Shown here: positions 10,363-22,070 of the stretch, one piece after another
How positions within the stretch are numbered: the first letter of the stretch is position 1
Layout: each line of letters opens with the position of its first letter
Assembly: GCF_026210795.1 (NCBI RefSeq)
Contig: NC_089457.1
Coordinates: 2,232,001 to 2,296,000 of the forward strand
Reading direction: 5' to 3'
DNA from: Rhizophagus irregularis
Lineage: Eukaryota > Glomeromycota > Glomeromycetes > Glomerales > Glomeraceae
Length of the DNA stretch: 64,000 nucleotides
The notes under the pieces: generated by a model
What the model was told of the DNA's origin: nothing
The model's database searches: none
What the model saw: only the letters and a program-made list of their open reading frames with translations
Position numbers and translations under genes: made by a program

Positions 10363-11854
10363 TAAAGTTGCCTGCCGAAACTCTACAGGCCATTGTCGAA
10401 ATGTCGAAACTAAAACCTGTCGAAATGCCGAAATGCCGAAATAGTTTCGACATGTCGAAATTGTCGAAACCTAAAAATATTACGTTTCACGTAATAACTC
10501 GGCATCCAATGATCGTAGAAAGATGCGCCATAGCTCGTTGGAATCGTCTCATAACGACGAGTCGAATGGTGGTTAGATCGTCTTTCTACGATCACTAGAT
10601 GCCGAGATATTTAACGAAACGTCAAAAATCGGCATTTTGTATTTTGCGATACTGCGCCGTTTGACGTTTCACATAATAACTCGGCATCCAATGATCGTAG
10701 AAAGATGCACCATAGCTCGTTGGGATCGTCTCATAACGACGAGTCGAATGGTGGTTAAATCATCTTTCTACGATCACTAGATGCCGAGATATTTAACGAA
10801 ACGTCAAAAATCGGCATTTTGTATTTTGCGATACTGCGCCGTTTGACGTTTTACATAATAACTCGGCATCCAATGATCGTAGAAAGATGCACCATAGCTC
10901 GTTGGAATCGTCTCATAACGACGAGTCGAATGGTAGTTAAATCATCTTTTTACGATCACTGGATACCGAGATAATAGGCGAAACGTCAAACGGCGCAGTA
11001 TCGTAAAATACAAAATGCCGATTTTTGACGTTTCGTTAAATATCTCGGCATCTAGTGATCGTAGAAAGATGATTTAACCACCATTCGACTCGTCGTTATG
11101 AGACGATTCCAACGAGCTATGGTGCATCTTTCTACGATTATTGGATGCCGAGTTATTATGTGAAACGTCAAACGGCGCAGTATCGCAAAATACAAAATGC
11201 CGATTTTTGACGTTTCGTTCAATATCTCGGCATCTAGTGATCGTAGAAAGACGATCTAACCACCATTCGACTCGTCGTTATGAGACGATTCCAACAAGCT
11301 ATGGTGCATCTTTCTACGATCATTGGATGCCGAGTTATTATGTGAAACGTCAAACGGCGCAGTATCGCAAAATACAAAATGCCGATTTTTGACGTTTTGC
11401 TCAATATCTCGGCATCTAGTGATCGTAGAAAGACGATCTAACCACCATTCGACTCGTCGTTATGAGACAATTCTAACGAGCTATGGTGCATCTTTCTACG
11501 ATCATTGGATGCCGAGTTATTATGTGAAACGTAAAACGGCGCAGTATCGCAAAATACAAAATGCCGATTTTTGACGTTTCGTTAAATATCTCGGCATCCA
11601 GTGATCGTAGAAAGACGATCTAACCACCATTCGACTCGTTGTTATGAGACGATTCCAACGAGCTATGGTGCATCTTTCTACGATCATTGGATGCCAAGTT
11701 ATTACGTGAAACGTAATATTTTTAGGTTTCGACAATTTCGACATGTCGAAACTATTTCGGCATTTCGGCAAATCAGAGAGCCAATGTCGAAATGTCGAAA
11801 TAGTTTCGACAATTTCGACATGCCGAAACTCCCTAATTTCGGCAGGCAACTTTA
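10363..11854. mobile_element. Palindromic hAT-like fold-back element of 182-bp units
   Basis: Terminal inverted repeats TAAAGTTGCCTGCCGAAA are exact at both ends and an 8-bp target duplication CTCAAGTT flanks it (10355-10362, 11855-11862), as in hAT elements. Next come TGTCGAAATGTCGAAA-type short repeats on both sides. The interior is a near-perfect giant palindrome with its dyad near 10970: three 182-bp units read one way (GGCATCC at 10501, 10683, 10865) and four the other (ending near 11152, 11334, 11516, 11698). Each unit is itself partly palindromic (GATCGTAGAAAGAT... CTTTCTACGATC). There is no transposase. Short ORFs in it are repeats of the satellite, not genes. Confidence 0.85.
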
Positions 11855-11862
11855 CTCAAGTT

Positions 11863-12198
11863 GCATTTATTTTTGCATGTCGTGTCTCCAGCCACACTAT
11901 TATCATATCAATAAAACAATATTCGGATATAGACATTTCTTCAAGCAATCATTATTTCGCATATGAGATTGGGGACATCTATGAAGTTATTTTTATCGAT
12001 TTGCAGGGAAGATTAATAGAATGACGAAATGCGGTGCGTAGTTAGTATTTATTTCGCAGGACACTATAAAAACAGAGTCATAAGACGCCTTGCATGAAAA
12101 ATTACATAGTTATATTTTTTGGAAAACATTACCATGAAAACTAAGAGAGCTCAGCTAATACGGAAGTCGAAAACTCGATTACTGCTAAGGAAATCAAT
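11863..12198. other. Spacer with one exon-like frame
   Basis: An acceptor-like TCTCCAG near 11891 is followed by an open plus frame ending at 12022-12024 (tail VIFIDLQGRLIE). It could be the last exon of a lost gene. Nothing upstream of the palindromic element joins it convincingly. Confidence 0.3.
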
Positions 12199-12636
12199 AT
12201 GAAGGGCCTAATCGACAGTACACAAAGAAGTGACATTTACAAAGTGCAATCAAGATGTAACAGAGCCCTAAAAATATATATATTGAAATACCTTCCAAAG
12301 GATATACTTCGTGAAGAGCCGGATTTTTTATCGATTAAATCCAACGATACTATCCTGGATTATGAACTGTGTGAAGAATGTAATATTCCTATTTTAATAG
12401 AAGACCCACCTAGATCGCTTGTTTTAAACGTTTGTGTTGATATGATCAATCAGACTTGTATGAAAGCAATGTATAAAGATGGAGTATTATTTTGCTCATG
12501 TGGCGTGGTCGATGATAATAGTGATCCATTATTACCTTTCCAATACAGCATAATTGATTATGGCAGTAGAGAAAAGAGCAGGCTGAAGCTATTTTACCAA
12601 ATGGGCATCTTGCCAAATGGATATTTTACTGAATGA
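12199..12636 (+). CDS. Hypothetical 145-residue Cys-containing protein
   Basis: An uninterrupted ATG-started ORF with normal-looking composition. The middle has a CEEC pair (about residues 57-60), and later CSCG (about residues 100-103), together suggesting a degenerate zinc-binding or RING-like fold, but spacing does not fit a named family. N-terminal half is rich in Lys, Arg and Leu (YKVQSRCNRALKIYILKYL). No signal peptide or membrane segment. It could be the 3' portion of a larger gene, since Glomeromycotina genes are usually multi-exon and no promoter is evident. It sits between the palindromic element and the first unit of the secreted-protein cluster, with no sign of a shared role. Confidence 0.4.
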   Translation: MKGLIDSTQRSDIYKVQSRCNRALKIYILKYLPKDILREEPDFLSIKSNDTILDYELCEECNIPILIEDPPRSLVLNVCVDMINQTCMKAMYKDGVLFCSCGVVDDNSDPLLPFQYSIIDYGSREKSRLKLFYQMGILPNGYFTE

Positions 12637-12939
12637 AAATTTCGCATTATTTCATTGTTTTTATGCTAAATAGTACATAAAGAAATCTTTCTAGAAAAAT
12701 TTCTAAATTAGATGATGTTTATTAAATTTATCCCGTTCTTTATAAATACATTAATCTTTTTTTACTTACTTTTTCGTGAATAAATTATAAAATTATTTAT
12801 TTATTGCTTGGCAATTAATATCAGTTATTGAATGTTAAAGTGATGATAATATCCTGAAAAAAAAAGATCTCTAAAAATAATTTATTTTTTATTTTCATTG
12901 CATGATGAATATTTTTCATAAATGTTAATCGCAACTATT

Positions 12940-13100
12940 TCAGCGAAATCGGTGAAATGACTTCAGCGAAATGGGATTTTGGTAAAATGGATTTCAGCGA
13001 AATTACTTCAGAGAAATGGGGTTTCGGTGAAATAGATTTTGGCGAAATGACTTCAGAGAAATGGGATTTCGGTGAAATGGATTTCGACGAGATGTACCGT
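12940..13100 (+). repeat. Tandem GAAATGGATTTCGG-type minisatellite
   Basis: Short units alternating GAAATGACTTCAGC, GAAATGGGATTTCGG and GAAATGGATTTCGG. Sister copies with fewer units sit at 16270-16380 and 21010-21120, at the same place in the duplicated secreted-gene unit. Open frames here (plus or minus strand) are by-products of the in-phase repeat and its flank. Confidence 0.75.
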
Positions 13101-13296
13101 AACTATTTTGATATATGTATTATATTCTCTGATGACTCTTCATTTAAATATAAAATAAAATGAAATATAAACTATGTAATAAAATAAAATAAAGGTCATT
13201 TGAATATTTGTGTAAGACCATGTGGCTTTAGCTAGGTAGTGAGCGATGCAAACCTACACGTGTAAAACGAACATTCTACCGACAAATCACGTTTAA

Positions 13297-14070
13297 GGGT
13301 ATGATATGCCAAATCACGTGATCTTATGAAGATCATGGCCAAATCTAGACTCGTTACAAGTAAAAAAATTTTTTTACCCACGAAAACTTTGCTCTTTGGT
13401 TTTTAGAGTTAAGGTCTATCAAATAGTATGGTTTTGGGCACAGTTTATTCATAAAATTAAACCAAAAAGCAAGTTAAAAGTTGTGAGAAACTGCAAATCC
13501 TCTAAGGTAAGTTGCGAATCCGCTAAATACCCTATCTTTAAATTAATTAAAACTTTCTTATACTTTGCAAATAGATAGTGCATTTATAGTATTATAGTAG
13601 TAATTTATCTAACAATTAAATAAAACTTATTATTAATATCCTTTATTTTTTTTTAGTGTTCATATATTCTCTATATTACTATTTAAATACAAAATATCAA
13701 ATATTTTGTGAAGTAATGATTAGAATCTTGTGTTTTCATAATGAAATTAAAGGACAAAGTAAAAGATTCTGTAAGTAAAAATTATGTATGTTAGAAATTT
13801 ATGAAGATATTAAGTTTTTAATATTTGAATAAAATTATTTATTTTCTTTAAATTTATTTATATATATTATTTAGAAATATTAATAAGTGATTAAAAATTT
13901 TTTTAAATTATTGGAGTGGTTATCTATCTTCTTTTTGAATACGAATTTAATAAAATTTGTTAGGTAGTTTATGAAATATTAATTTTTTTGCAATTAACTG
14001 TTTTTTTTTGTTTGATTTCGGCATCGCCATATAAAACCCATATGTTCATATAAAGGGGTGAACCCTACCC
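13297..14070. mobile_element. Insertion with TTAA target duplication (piggyBac-like MITE)
   Basis: Flanked by TTAA on both sides (13293-13296, 14071-14074), starting GGGTA and ending TACCC. The empty site, with a single TTAA in otherwise matching sequence, is present in the sister units at 16576-16579 and 21320-21323. TTAA duplication is the piggyBac signature; the inverted repeats beyond the first bases are weak. A right-hand fragment is repeated at about 18818-19160 because the 5-kb duplication breakpoint lies inside the element. Confidence 0.7.
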
Positions 14071-14433
14071 TTAATTGGTAGTAATCATCATATACTTAAT
14101 AGATTATCTATTGATGATTTGCGGAAATAAAATAAAATCAAAATAAAATAGGGTTTTATTATTTCTTTTTGATTTTCTTTTTTTCTCTTTTTTTACAAAT
14201 ATGATTTGTTTTTTGATAATTTCCCTCTAACTTCCAAAATTTCTAATATCAGATATAACTTTTTTATCCGTATATTCTGTGACATTCTAATTAAAGATGT
14301 TGAATGTCATGGTCTTACTTTACGAAATTATGTTTGATTTCCTGTAGTTCTTACTGATATGTATTTCTTTGTGAAATAAAATAAAATAAATAATAAAATA
14401 TCAAAAGATTTATTGCAATAATGAAATTTTTCT

Positions 14434-14441
14434 TATATAAA
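14434..14441 (+). promoter_or_regulatory. TATA box of secreted-protein gene copy A
   Basis: TATATAAA lies 45-52 nt before the ATG at 14486. The same box at the same distance precedes copies at 19552 (19500-19507), 29082 (29028-29036) and 34184, and the stretch from it to the ATG is conserved among copies. Confidence 0.6.
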
Positions 14442-14485
14442 CCCTCCAAAAATGTTTTTATAAAATTCATAAAACTTAATACACA

Positions 14486-15006
14486 ATGAATCGCCTATAT
14501 ACCCTAATTTTTATTCTTTTTACCTTTCTCTTCGTTACCGCTTTTTCAGAAGAGGATTTAATACCTGTCAAACAAGTTACTGCTAATCTTCTCAAAATCA
14601 GAAAAGTTGGAGACAATAAATTAATTGCAGAAGTTACATGGGATGGAACACTTGAAAGAGATGATGGTAACAGCGGGTTTCCCTATTTTATATTTTACAT
14701 AAATAATTTTTACGAACTTTTTTTTTAAATAAAATAAATAGAACCGGTTAAAACCAAATTTAGATGCTTTTCTGATGCTGTGACTGTTAAAGGTCCTAAG
14801 GTAATAAATTATTCGTCCTTTATGAACTTCAAAATAATATTTTTATCTTTTATTAATTAAAAAATTTTTTTTTATAGCATGGTGTATTTGGTGACCGTAA
14901 GGTCAATTTCGAATTAAAGGTTCACAAAAAGAATGTCAATGTGAAATGTCGATTTGGAATTTTCGATATTGACTCTTTCAAGAACATAATTAGTTTCCGA
15001 ACTTAA
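14486..15006 (+). CDS. Small secreted protein, copy A (intact)
   Basis: Three exons, 14486-14666, 14742-14800 and 14878-15006, give 122 residues. Residues 1-21 are a clear signal peptide (MNRLYTLIFILFTFLFVTAF). The mature ~100 residues have two Cys (C69, C104), a conserved block AEVTWDGTLERDD, and a basic middle (GDRKVNFELKVHKKN), looking like a small beta-rich extracellular protein. I do not recognise the family. Introns are 75 and 77 nt with GTAACA/TAG and GTAATA/TAG ends; retaining intron 1 would add about 20 residues before a stop. Eight copies occur between here and 34.7 kb. A lineage-specific, repeated, short secreted protein is effector-like, but this is inference. Confidence 0.8.
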
Positions 15007-15266
15007 CTCTAGCAGTATTAAATTATTATTATTTATTATTTAATGTAGTATGTGGCGCAGCTAGTAAGTTAAATTGTAATAAAAAAGTTATAATAGTAAG
15101 CTTTCTCCTAGGATCAATAGGACAAAAGAATGTTTACATCTAACATGCCTTTTATATTTGTGATATACGAATTAATGTTTTTAATACTATTGAATGTCTC
15201 ATAAAAATCGGCCAATAAAATCCCCACTAGGGTGTCCACCAAAATTGACATTATAGTACTATAGCG

Positions 15267-15572
15267 TAGGGTGTCCAGGATTTCATGGTGTGATGGCCCG
15301 AAAAGTGTGGTGTGGTTTAAACAAAAAGTGCGATTTTTAATTCTGGCCATATTTAGCGTAATTTCGGCTGGAATTAACATAATAATTTTAACTTCAAATT
15401 CACTATCTTAATTCGAGCCAAAATTTGATAACCGAAAACCAATCATGTGATCATCAATCGACCAATAAAACTCAATTACTGCGGATAGTGTTAAAAATGT
15501 GAAATTTTGCCAAAAAATGCGGCCACACCAAAAGTGTGAAAAAGGTGTGACCGTTCTATCCTGGACACCCTA
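15267..15572. mobile_element. 306-bp hAT-type MITE
   Basis: Perfect 15-bp terminal inverted repeats TAGGGTGTCCAGGAT, GGTGTGG motifs just inside each end, and an 8-bp target duplication CTATAGCG (15259-15266, 15573-15580). The sister unit has the clean empty site at 20315-20322. Older fragments of the same family lie at 15228, 20284 and 22998 in the same unit. Confidence 0.9.
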
Positions 15573-16869
15573 CTATAGCGCCACTACAAAACCGTTGATC
15601 TTAATTTTTGGCCGGAATTTCAAATCGTAATCACGTTATTCACGAGTTTATCTAGCCATCCAATTTCGTGAAAAAATCGCGATCACTCCAAAATCGTAAA
15701 AAATAAAATAAAATCGGGATCAAACGCCCTAATCCCCGCATAGTAGTATTCCAAACTATATAATCTGTTATCAAATGATCAAATCCTTTCAAGCTAAATC
15801 TAGATTCCACAGTTCCACAGTTCAATTAGTATTCAAAAACACTCATTTATGTACGTATTTGACAAGTTATAAATGAAAATCAATAACATTATTGGTATGA
15901 TACTGGTATGATCCAGACTTTTCGCCGAATCCCATTTAATATTTCGCGTTATTTTATTGTTTTTATAATAAATAGTACATAAAGAAATTTTTCTAGAAAA
16001 ATTTTAAATTAGATGATGTTTATTAAATTTATCTCGTTCTTTATAAATACATTAATCTTTTTTTACTTACTTTCTATATAAATATATATATTTCGTGAAT
16101 AAGTGTTTTCAGAATTATAAAGTTATTTATTTATTGCCTGGCAATTAATATCAGTTACTTGAATTTTAAAGTGATAATATCCTGAAAAAAAAAGATCTCT
16201 AAAAATAATTTATTTTTTATTTTCATTGCGGGATGAATATTTTTCATAAAATGATGTTAATCGCTACCATTTCGGCGAAATCGGCGAAATGACCAGCGAA
16301 ATGGGGTTTCGGTGAAATGGATTTCGGCGAGATGACTTCAGCGAAATGGAGTTTTGGTGAAATGGATTTCGGCGAGATGTACCGTAACCATTTGACATAT
16401 GTATTATATTCTCTATAACGACTCTTCATTCAAAAATAAAATATAAATTATGTAATAAAATAAAATAAAGGTCATTTAAACATCTGTCTAAGACCATGTG
16501 GCTTTAGCTAGTAGGTGGTGAGCGAGCGATGCAAGCCTACACGTGTAAAATGAACATTCTACCGACAAATCACGTTTAATTGGTAGTAATCATCATATTC
16601 TTAATAGATTATCTATCGATGATTTACGGAAATAAAATAAAATAAAAATAAAATAGGGTTTTATTATTTCTTTTTTGATTTTCTTTTTTTTTTCCTTTAC
16701 CAATATGATTTATTTTTTTAATAATTTCACTCTAACTACCGAAATTTCTAATGTCGGATATGACTTTTTTATCCGTATATTCAGTGACTTTCTATTAATC
16801 TCGCGTTAAACAAATTTATCATTTAATTAAAATCATGTGTCAAAATTTTAAAAATCTTGGACATATTTG

Positions 16870-17178
16870 TTGTAACTGAAATTGAAATTTGACTGAATTT
16901 AAAATTCAGATACGGGAATTTCTGGGAAAGCCGATTGAAATTTAAATTCAGATATGATCTTCAAGTATCTGAATTTAAATTTCAGTTAAATTGGGATTTC
17001 AGATACGAGGTTAACTGAAATTAAAATGTCTAGTTACAAGGTTATCTGAAATTAAGATGTCTGAATTTTAATTTCAGGTAAAATTCCAATGTCTGAATTT
17101 AAAATTCAGTCAACTTTTCCAGAAATTCCCATATCTGAATTTTAAATTCAGTTAAATTTCAATTTCAGTCACAACATA
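16870..17178. repeat. Inverted-repeat array, short version
   Basis: Ends are near-inverted repeats (TGTTGTAACTGAAATTGAAA against TTTCAATTTCAGTCACAACA). The interior is a chain of small palindromes of the type TGAATTTAAATTTCAG. A longer version with extra units is at 21615-22070. Confidence 0.7.
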
Positions 17179-17350
17179 TTGAATGTCATACGTCCTACTT
17201 TATGAAATTATGTTTGATTTTCCTGTAATTCTTGCTGATAATGTATTTCTCTGTGAAATAAAATAAAATAAATAATAAAATATCAAAAGATTTATTGCAA
17301 TAATAAGATTTTCTTATAAAAACCAAAAAATATTTTTTCATAAAATTCAT

Positions 17351-18233
17351 CCTATATATCTTGATTTTTATTCTTTTTGCCTTTCTCTTCGTTACCGCTT
17401 TTTCAGAAGAGGATTTAGTACCTGTCAAACAACTTTATTCTCTTCCGCTCAAAATCAAAAGAGTTGAACACAATAAATTGATTGCAGAAGTTTACATGGG
17501 ATGGAACACTTGAAAGAGATGATGGTAACGGCGGGTTTCCCTATTTTATATTTTACATAAATAATTTTTACGAACCTTTTTTTTAAATAAAATAAATAGA
17601 ACCGGTTAAAACCAAATTTAGATGTTTTTCTGATGCTGTGACTGTTAAGGTAAATTATTCGTCCTTATAAACTTCAAAATAATCATAAGTTTATCTTTAT
17701 TAACTAAAATATTTTTTTATAGCATGCTTTATTCGGTGACCGTAAGGTAAAGATGGTCAACGGTCCTAAAGACCATGGTCCTCTCCGGTCCTAAGTGCAA
17801 AAAGACCAGACCGCTCAGGACGCGGTCCTCCATCGGTCTTCATAAATTTTGATTTTGAAATTTACGATAATTCCGGCTAAAATTAAATGATCGTCGCAAA
17901 AATATCCTTTTTTGGATTCTCGTGTACCAATTTTTCCATTTTGGAAGGAAACAAAATTTCCTTTTTTGGACTTGTGTAACGTCACGTGATCATATTTGAC
18001 CAATCGCAGTGATCGGTCTTTATTAGGACCGTGGATTCAAGACTGCGGTCCAGTCCTACAAAGACCGGGACCGGCTTGGACCGGACCGAGACGGACCGAG
18101 TAGGACCATTGACCATCTTTACTATAAGGTCAATTTCGAAATAAAGGTTCACAAAAAGAATGTCATAGTGAAATGTCAATATGGGGTTATAGATGGTGTC
18201 ATTTTCATAAGAAGAATTCGTTTCCGAACCTAA
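17351..18233 (+). pseudogene. Small secreted protein, copy B (broken)
   Basis: It follows the three-exon plan of copy A but is disabled. The start codon and first codons are deleted (the sequence runs from AATTCAT straight into the CTATATATC of codon 5). One extra T in GAAGTTTACATGG shifts the frame. Exon 2 ends GTTAAG with a 9-nt loss. Exon 3 is interrupted after GACCGTAAGG by a 374-bp MITE (17748-18121). The tail of exon 3 resumes at 18130 and ends with TAA at 18231-18233. The variable block (residues 27-38) differs from copy A, so B represents a separate lineage of the family. Confidence 0.85.
17748..18121. mobile_element. 374-bp MITE in exon 3 of copy B
   Basis: Inverted repeats TAAAGATGGTCAACGGTCC and, reverse-complemented, TAAAGATGGTCAATGGTCC. 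Flanked by CCGTAAGG and CTATAAGG, an 8-bp duplication with two changes, which fits hAT. The body is rich in GGACCG. A left-truncated copy lies at the same exon position in copy G (30837-31153). Confidence 0.85.
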
Positions 18234-19551
18234 CTCATTCTTTTGTCACTGGTTTGACAATATTAAAATTATTATTTATTATTTAATGTAATATGGCGCA
18301 GCTTAATTCTGTGGTTATAATAGCAAGCCTTCTCTTAGGAATGTTTACATATTTAATAATTTTGACGAGATCTATTAATAAGATCGTACATGCCTTTTAT
18401 ATTTGTAATATATTAATTCTACTAATACTATCATATTTCAATATTAGATGCCTATTCTGTACAATACTAATCTGTTATCAATCTTTTACCTCCGCATTGT
18501 ATATATTAAGCTAAATCTGAACTCCACAGTTCCACAGTTCAATTAGCATCGATAATTCCATAAAATTATATTTACAAAAAGTTTGCGTGTAAAATTACAC
18601 TAAAAAATCGACCCATTTTATAAAGAAGGAGTAATAATGAATTCAGTTATTAAATATGTTAATATGGTAAGATGCTCCATGGTTTTCAGGTTTTTAAAAT
18701 TAAAATCAAGTGTCATCCAATGACACTTGGAAAATTTTTAACTTGTGAGGAAAATTGAATGGGATAGTAATTATCAAATCATTTCCAACTCCTTAATTTA
18801 AATCGCCTTAAAAAGGTGTTTTCATAATGAAATTAAAGGACAAAAGTAAAAGATTCTGTAAGTAAAAATTATGTATGTTAAAAATTTATGAAGATATTAA
18901 GTTTTTAATATTTGAATAAAATTATTTATTTTCTTTAAATTTATTTACATATATTATTTAGAAATATTAATAAGTGATTAAAAATTTTTTTAAATTATTG
19001 GAGTGGTTATCTATCTTCTTTTTGAATACGAATTTAATAAAATTTGTTAGGTAGTTTATGAAATATTAATTTTTTTGCAATTAACTGTTTTTTTTTTTGA
19101 TTTCGGCATCGCCATATAAAACCCATATGTTCAAAAGGGGTGAACCCTACCCTTAATTGGTAGTAATCATCATATACTATCTATTGATGATTTGCGGAAA
19201 TAAAATAAAATCAAAATAAAATAGGGTTCTATTATTTCTTTTTGATTTTCTTTTTTTCTCTTTTTTTTTACAAATATGATTTGTTTTTGATAATTTCCCT
19301 CTAACTTCCGAAATTTCTAATACCGGATATAACTTTTTTATCCGTGACATTCTAATTAAAGATGTTGAATGTCATGGTCTTACTTTACGAAATTATGTTT
19401 GATTTCCTGTAGTTCTTACTGATAATATATTTCTTTGTGAAATAAAATAAAATAAATAATAAAATATCAAAAGATTTATTGCAATAATGAAATTTTTCTT
19501 ATATAAACCCTCCAAAAATGTTTTTATAAAATTCATAAAACTTAATACACA

Positions 19552-20071
19552 ATGAATCGCCTATATACCCTAATTTTTATTCTTTTTACCTTTCTCTTCG
19601 TTACCGCTTTTTCAGAAGAGGATTTAATACCTGTCAAACAAGTTACTGCTAATCTTCTCAAAATCAGAAAAGCTGGACACAATAAATTAATTGCAGAAGT
19701 TACATGGGATGGAACACTTGAAAGAGATGATGGTAACAGCGGGTTTCCCTATTTTATATTTTACATAAATAATTTTTACGAACTTTTTTTTTAAATAAAA
19801 TAAATAGAACCGGTTAAAACCAAATTTAGATGCTTTTCTGATGCTGTGACTGTTAAAGGTCCTAAGGTAATAAATTATTCGTCCTTTATGAACTTCAAAA
19901 TAATATTTTTATCTTTTATTAATTAAAAAATTTTTTTTATAGCATGGTGTATTCGGTGACCGTAAGGTCAATTTCGAATTAAAGGTTCACAAAAAGAATG
20001 TCAATGTGAAATGTCGATTTGGAATTTTCGATATTGACTCTTTCAAGAACATAATTAGTTTCCGAACTTAA
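19552..20071 (+). CDS. Small secreted protein, copy C (intact)
   Basis: Exons 19552-19732, 19808-19866 and 19943-20071 give 122 residues, almost identical to copy A. Visible protein changes in exon 1 are V41A and D43H (RKAGHNK against RKVGDNK). Signal peptide, both Cys and the end SFRT are kept. Promoter TATATAAA at 19500-19507 and both introns are conserved. It arose by the 5-kb tandem duplication. That the coding part is preserved while flanks gained and lost transposons argues for function or for a very recent origin. Confidence 0.8.
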
Positions 20072-21614
20072 CTCTAGCAGTATTAAATTATTATTATTTA
20101 TTATTTAATGTAGTATGTGGCACAACTAGTAAGTTAAATTGTAATAGAAAAGTTATAATAGTAAGCTTTCTCCTAGGATCAATAGGACGAAAGAATGTTT
20201 ACATCTAACATGCCTTTTATATTTGTGATATACGAATTAATGTTTTTAATGTCTCATAAAATATCGGCCAATAAAATCCCCACTAGGGTGTCCACCAAAA
20301 TTGACATTATAGTACTATAGCGCCACTACAAAACCGTTGATCTTAATTTTTGGCCGGAATTTCAAATCGTAATCACGTTATTCACGAGTTTATCTAGCCA
20401 TCCAATTTCGTGAAAAAATCGCGATCACTCCAAAATCGTAAAAAATAAAATAAAATCGGGATCAAACGCCCTAATCCCCGCATAGTAGTATTCCAAACTA
20501 TATAATCTGTTATCAAATGATCAAATCCTTTCAAGCTAAATCTAGATTCCACAGTTCCACAGTTCAATTAGTATTCAAAAACACTCATTTATGTACGTAT
20601 TTGACAAGTTATAAATGAAAATCAATAACATTATTGGTATGATACTGGTATGATCCAGACTTTTCGCCGAATCCCATTTAATATTTCGCGTTATTTTATT
20701 GTTTTTATAATAAATAGTACATAAAGAAATTTTTCTAGAAAAATTTTAAATTAGATGATGTTTATTAAATTTATCTCGTTCTTTATAAATACATTAATCT
20801 TTTTTTATTTACTTTCTATATAAACATATATATTTCGTGAATAAGTGTTTTCAGAATTATAAAGTTATTTATTTATTGCCTGGCAATTAATATCAGTTAC
20901 TTGAATGTTAAAGTGATAATATCCTGAAAAAAAAAAAGATCTCTAAAAATAATTTATTTTTTATTTTCATTGCGGGATGAATATTTTTCATAAAATGTTA
21001 ATCGCTACCATTTCGGCGAAATCGGCGAAATGACCAGCGAAATGGGGTTTCGGTGAAATGGATTTCGGCGAAATGGCTTCAGAGAAATGGGGTATCGGTG
21101 AAATGGATTTCGGCGAGATGTACCGTAACCATTTGACATATGTACTATTATATTCTCTGTAACGACTCTTCATTCAAAAATAAAATATAAATTATGTAAT
21201 AAAATAAAATAAAGGTCATTTAAACATCTGTCTAAGACCATGTGGCTTTAGCTACTAGTAGGTGGTGAGCGATGCAAGCCCTACACGTGTAAAATGAACA
21301 TTCTACCGACAAATCACGTTTAATTGGTAGTAATCATCATATTCTTAATAGATTATCTATCGATGATTTACGGAAATAAAATAAAATAAAAATAAAATAG
21401 GGTTTTATTAGTATTTCTTTTTTGATTTTCTTTTTTTTTCCTTTACCAATATGATTTATTTTTTTAATAATTTCACTCTAACTACCGAAATTTCTAATAT
21501 CGGATATGACTTTTTTATCCGTATATTCAGTGACTTTCTATTAATCTCGCGTTAAACAAATTTATCATTTAATTAAAATCATGTGTCAAAATTTTAAAAA
21601 TCTCGGACATATTT

Positions 21615-22070
21615 GTTGTAACTGAAATTGAATTTAAAATTCAGATACGGGAATTTCTGGGAAAGCCGATTGAAATTTAAATTCAGATATGATCTTCAAG
21701 TATCTGAATTTAAATTTCAGTTAAATTGGGATTTCAGATACGAGGTTAACTGAAATTAAAATGTCTAAATTTCAAATTCAGATAAAATTGGAATTTCAGA
21801 TACGAAGTTATCTGAAATTAAAATGTCTGAATTTCAAATTCAGATAAAATTAGAATTTCAGATATGAGGTTATCTGAAATTAGAAATGTCTGAATTTCAA
21901 TTCAGATAAAATTTGAAGTTCAGTTACAAGGTTATCTGAATTTAAGATGTCTGAATTTTAATTTCAGATAAAATTCCAATGTCTGAATTTAAAATTCAGT
22001 CAACTTTTCCAGAAATTCCCATATCTGAATTTTAAATTCAGTTAAATTTCAATTTCAGTCACAACATATT
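21615..22070. repeat. Inverted-repeat array, expanded version
   Basis: Same array as 16870-17178 with about three additional ~65-bp palindromic units (TCTGAATTTCAAATTCAGAT type) in the middle, while the left end has lost a few bases. Growth occurred after the segmental duplication, or the other copy contracted. Confidence 0.7.

Larger units (their letters stand above)
13733..18817. repeat. Tandem segmental duplication, first copy
   Basis: About 5.08 kb repeated directly as 18818 to about 22.8 kb. Gene copy A matches C, and pseudogene B matches D. The junction at 18817/18818 joins the downstream flank of copy B (compare 31780-31810) to sequence equivalent to 13733. Differences are mainly the presence or absence of small transposons. 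Confidence 0.8.

Noticed and set aside
10363-11854. CRISPR-like regular repeats
   Set aside because: Units are contiguous with no unique spacers, occur in both orientations, and have transposon ends; the genome is eukaryotic.
11141-11966. Several 80-120 aa ORFs with repeated MDAELLCET and MIVERRSNHH
   Set aside because: They are translations of the 182-bp satellite units on both strands of the palindrome.
12957-13163. 68-aa ORF with MTSAKWDFGKMDF repeats
   Set aside because: In-phase translation of a minisatellite; the sister arrays at 16.3 and 21.0 kb are open on the opposite strand instead.
13205-13260. Possible tRNA-like sequence (GTGGCTTTAGCTAGGTAGTG)
   Set aside because: No cloverleaf can be drawn; it is part of the repeated flank of the secreted-gene units.
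14667-14728. Taking the intron-retaining 80-aa ORF as the secreted protein
   Set aside because: Strong donor and acceptor sites, and conservation of exons 2 and 3 in phase in all copies, favour the spliced 122-aa product.
17982-18179. 65-aa minus-strand ORF with VSVRSKPVPVFVGLDRSL (also at 31014-31253)
   Set aside because: It covers the GGACCG-rich MITE and antisense of exon 3; two copies exist only because the MITE was duplicated.
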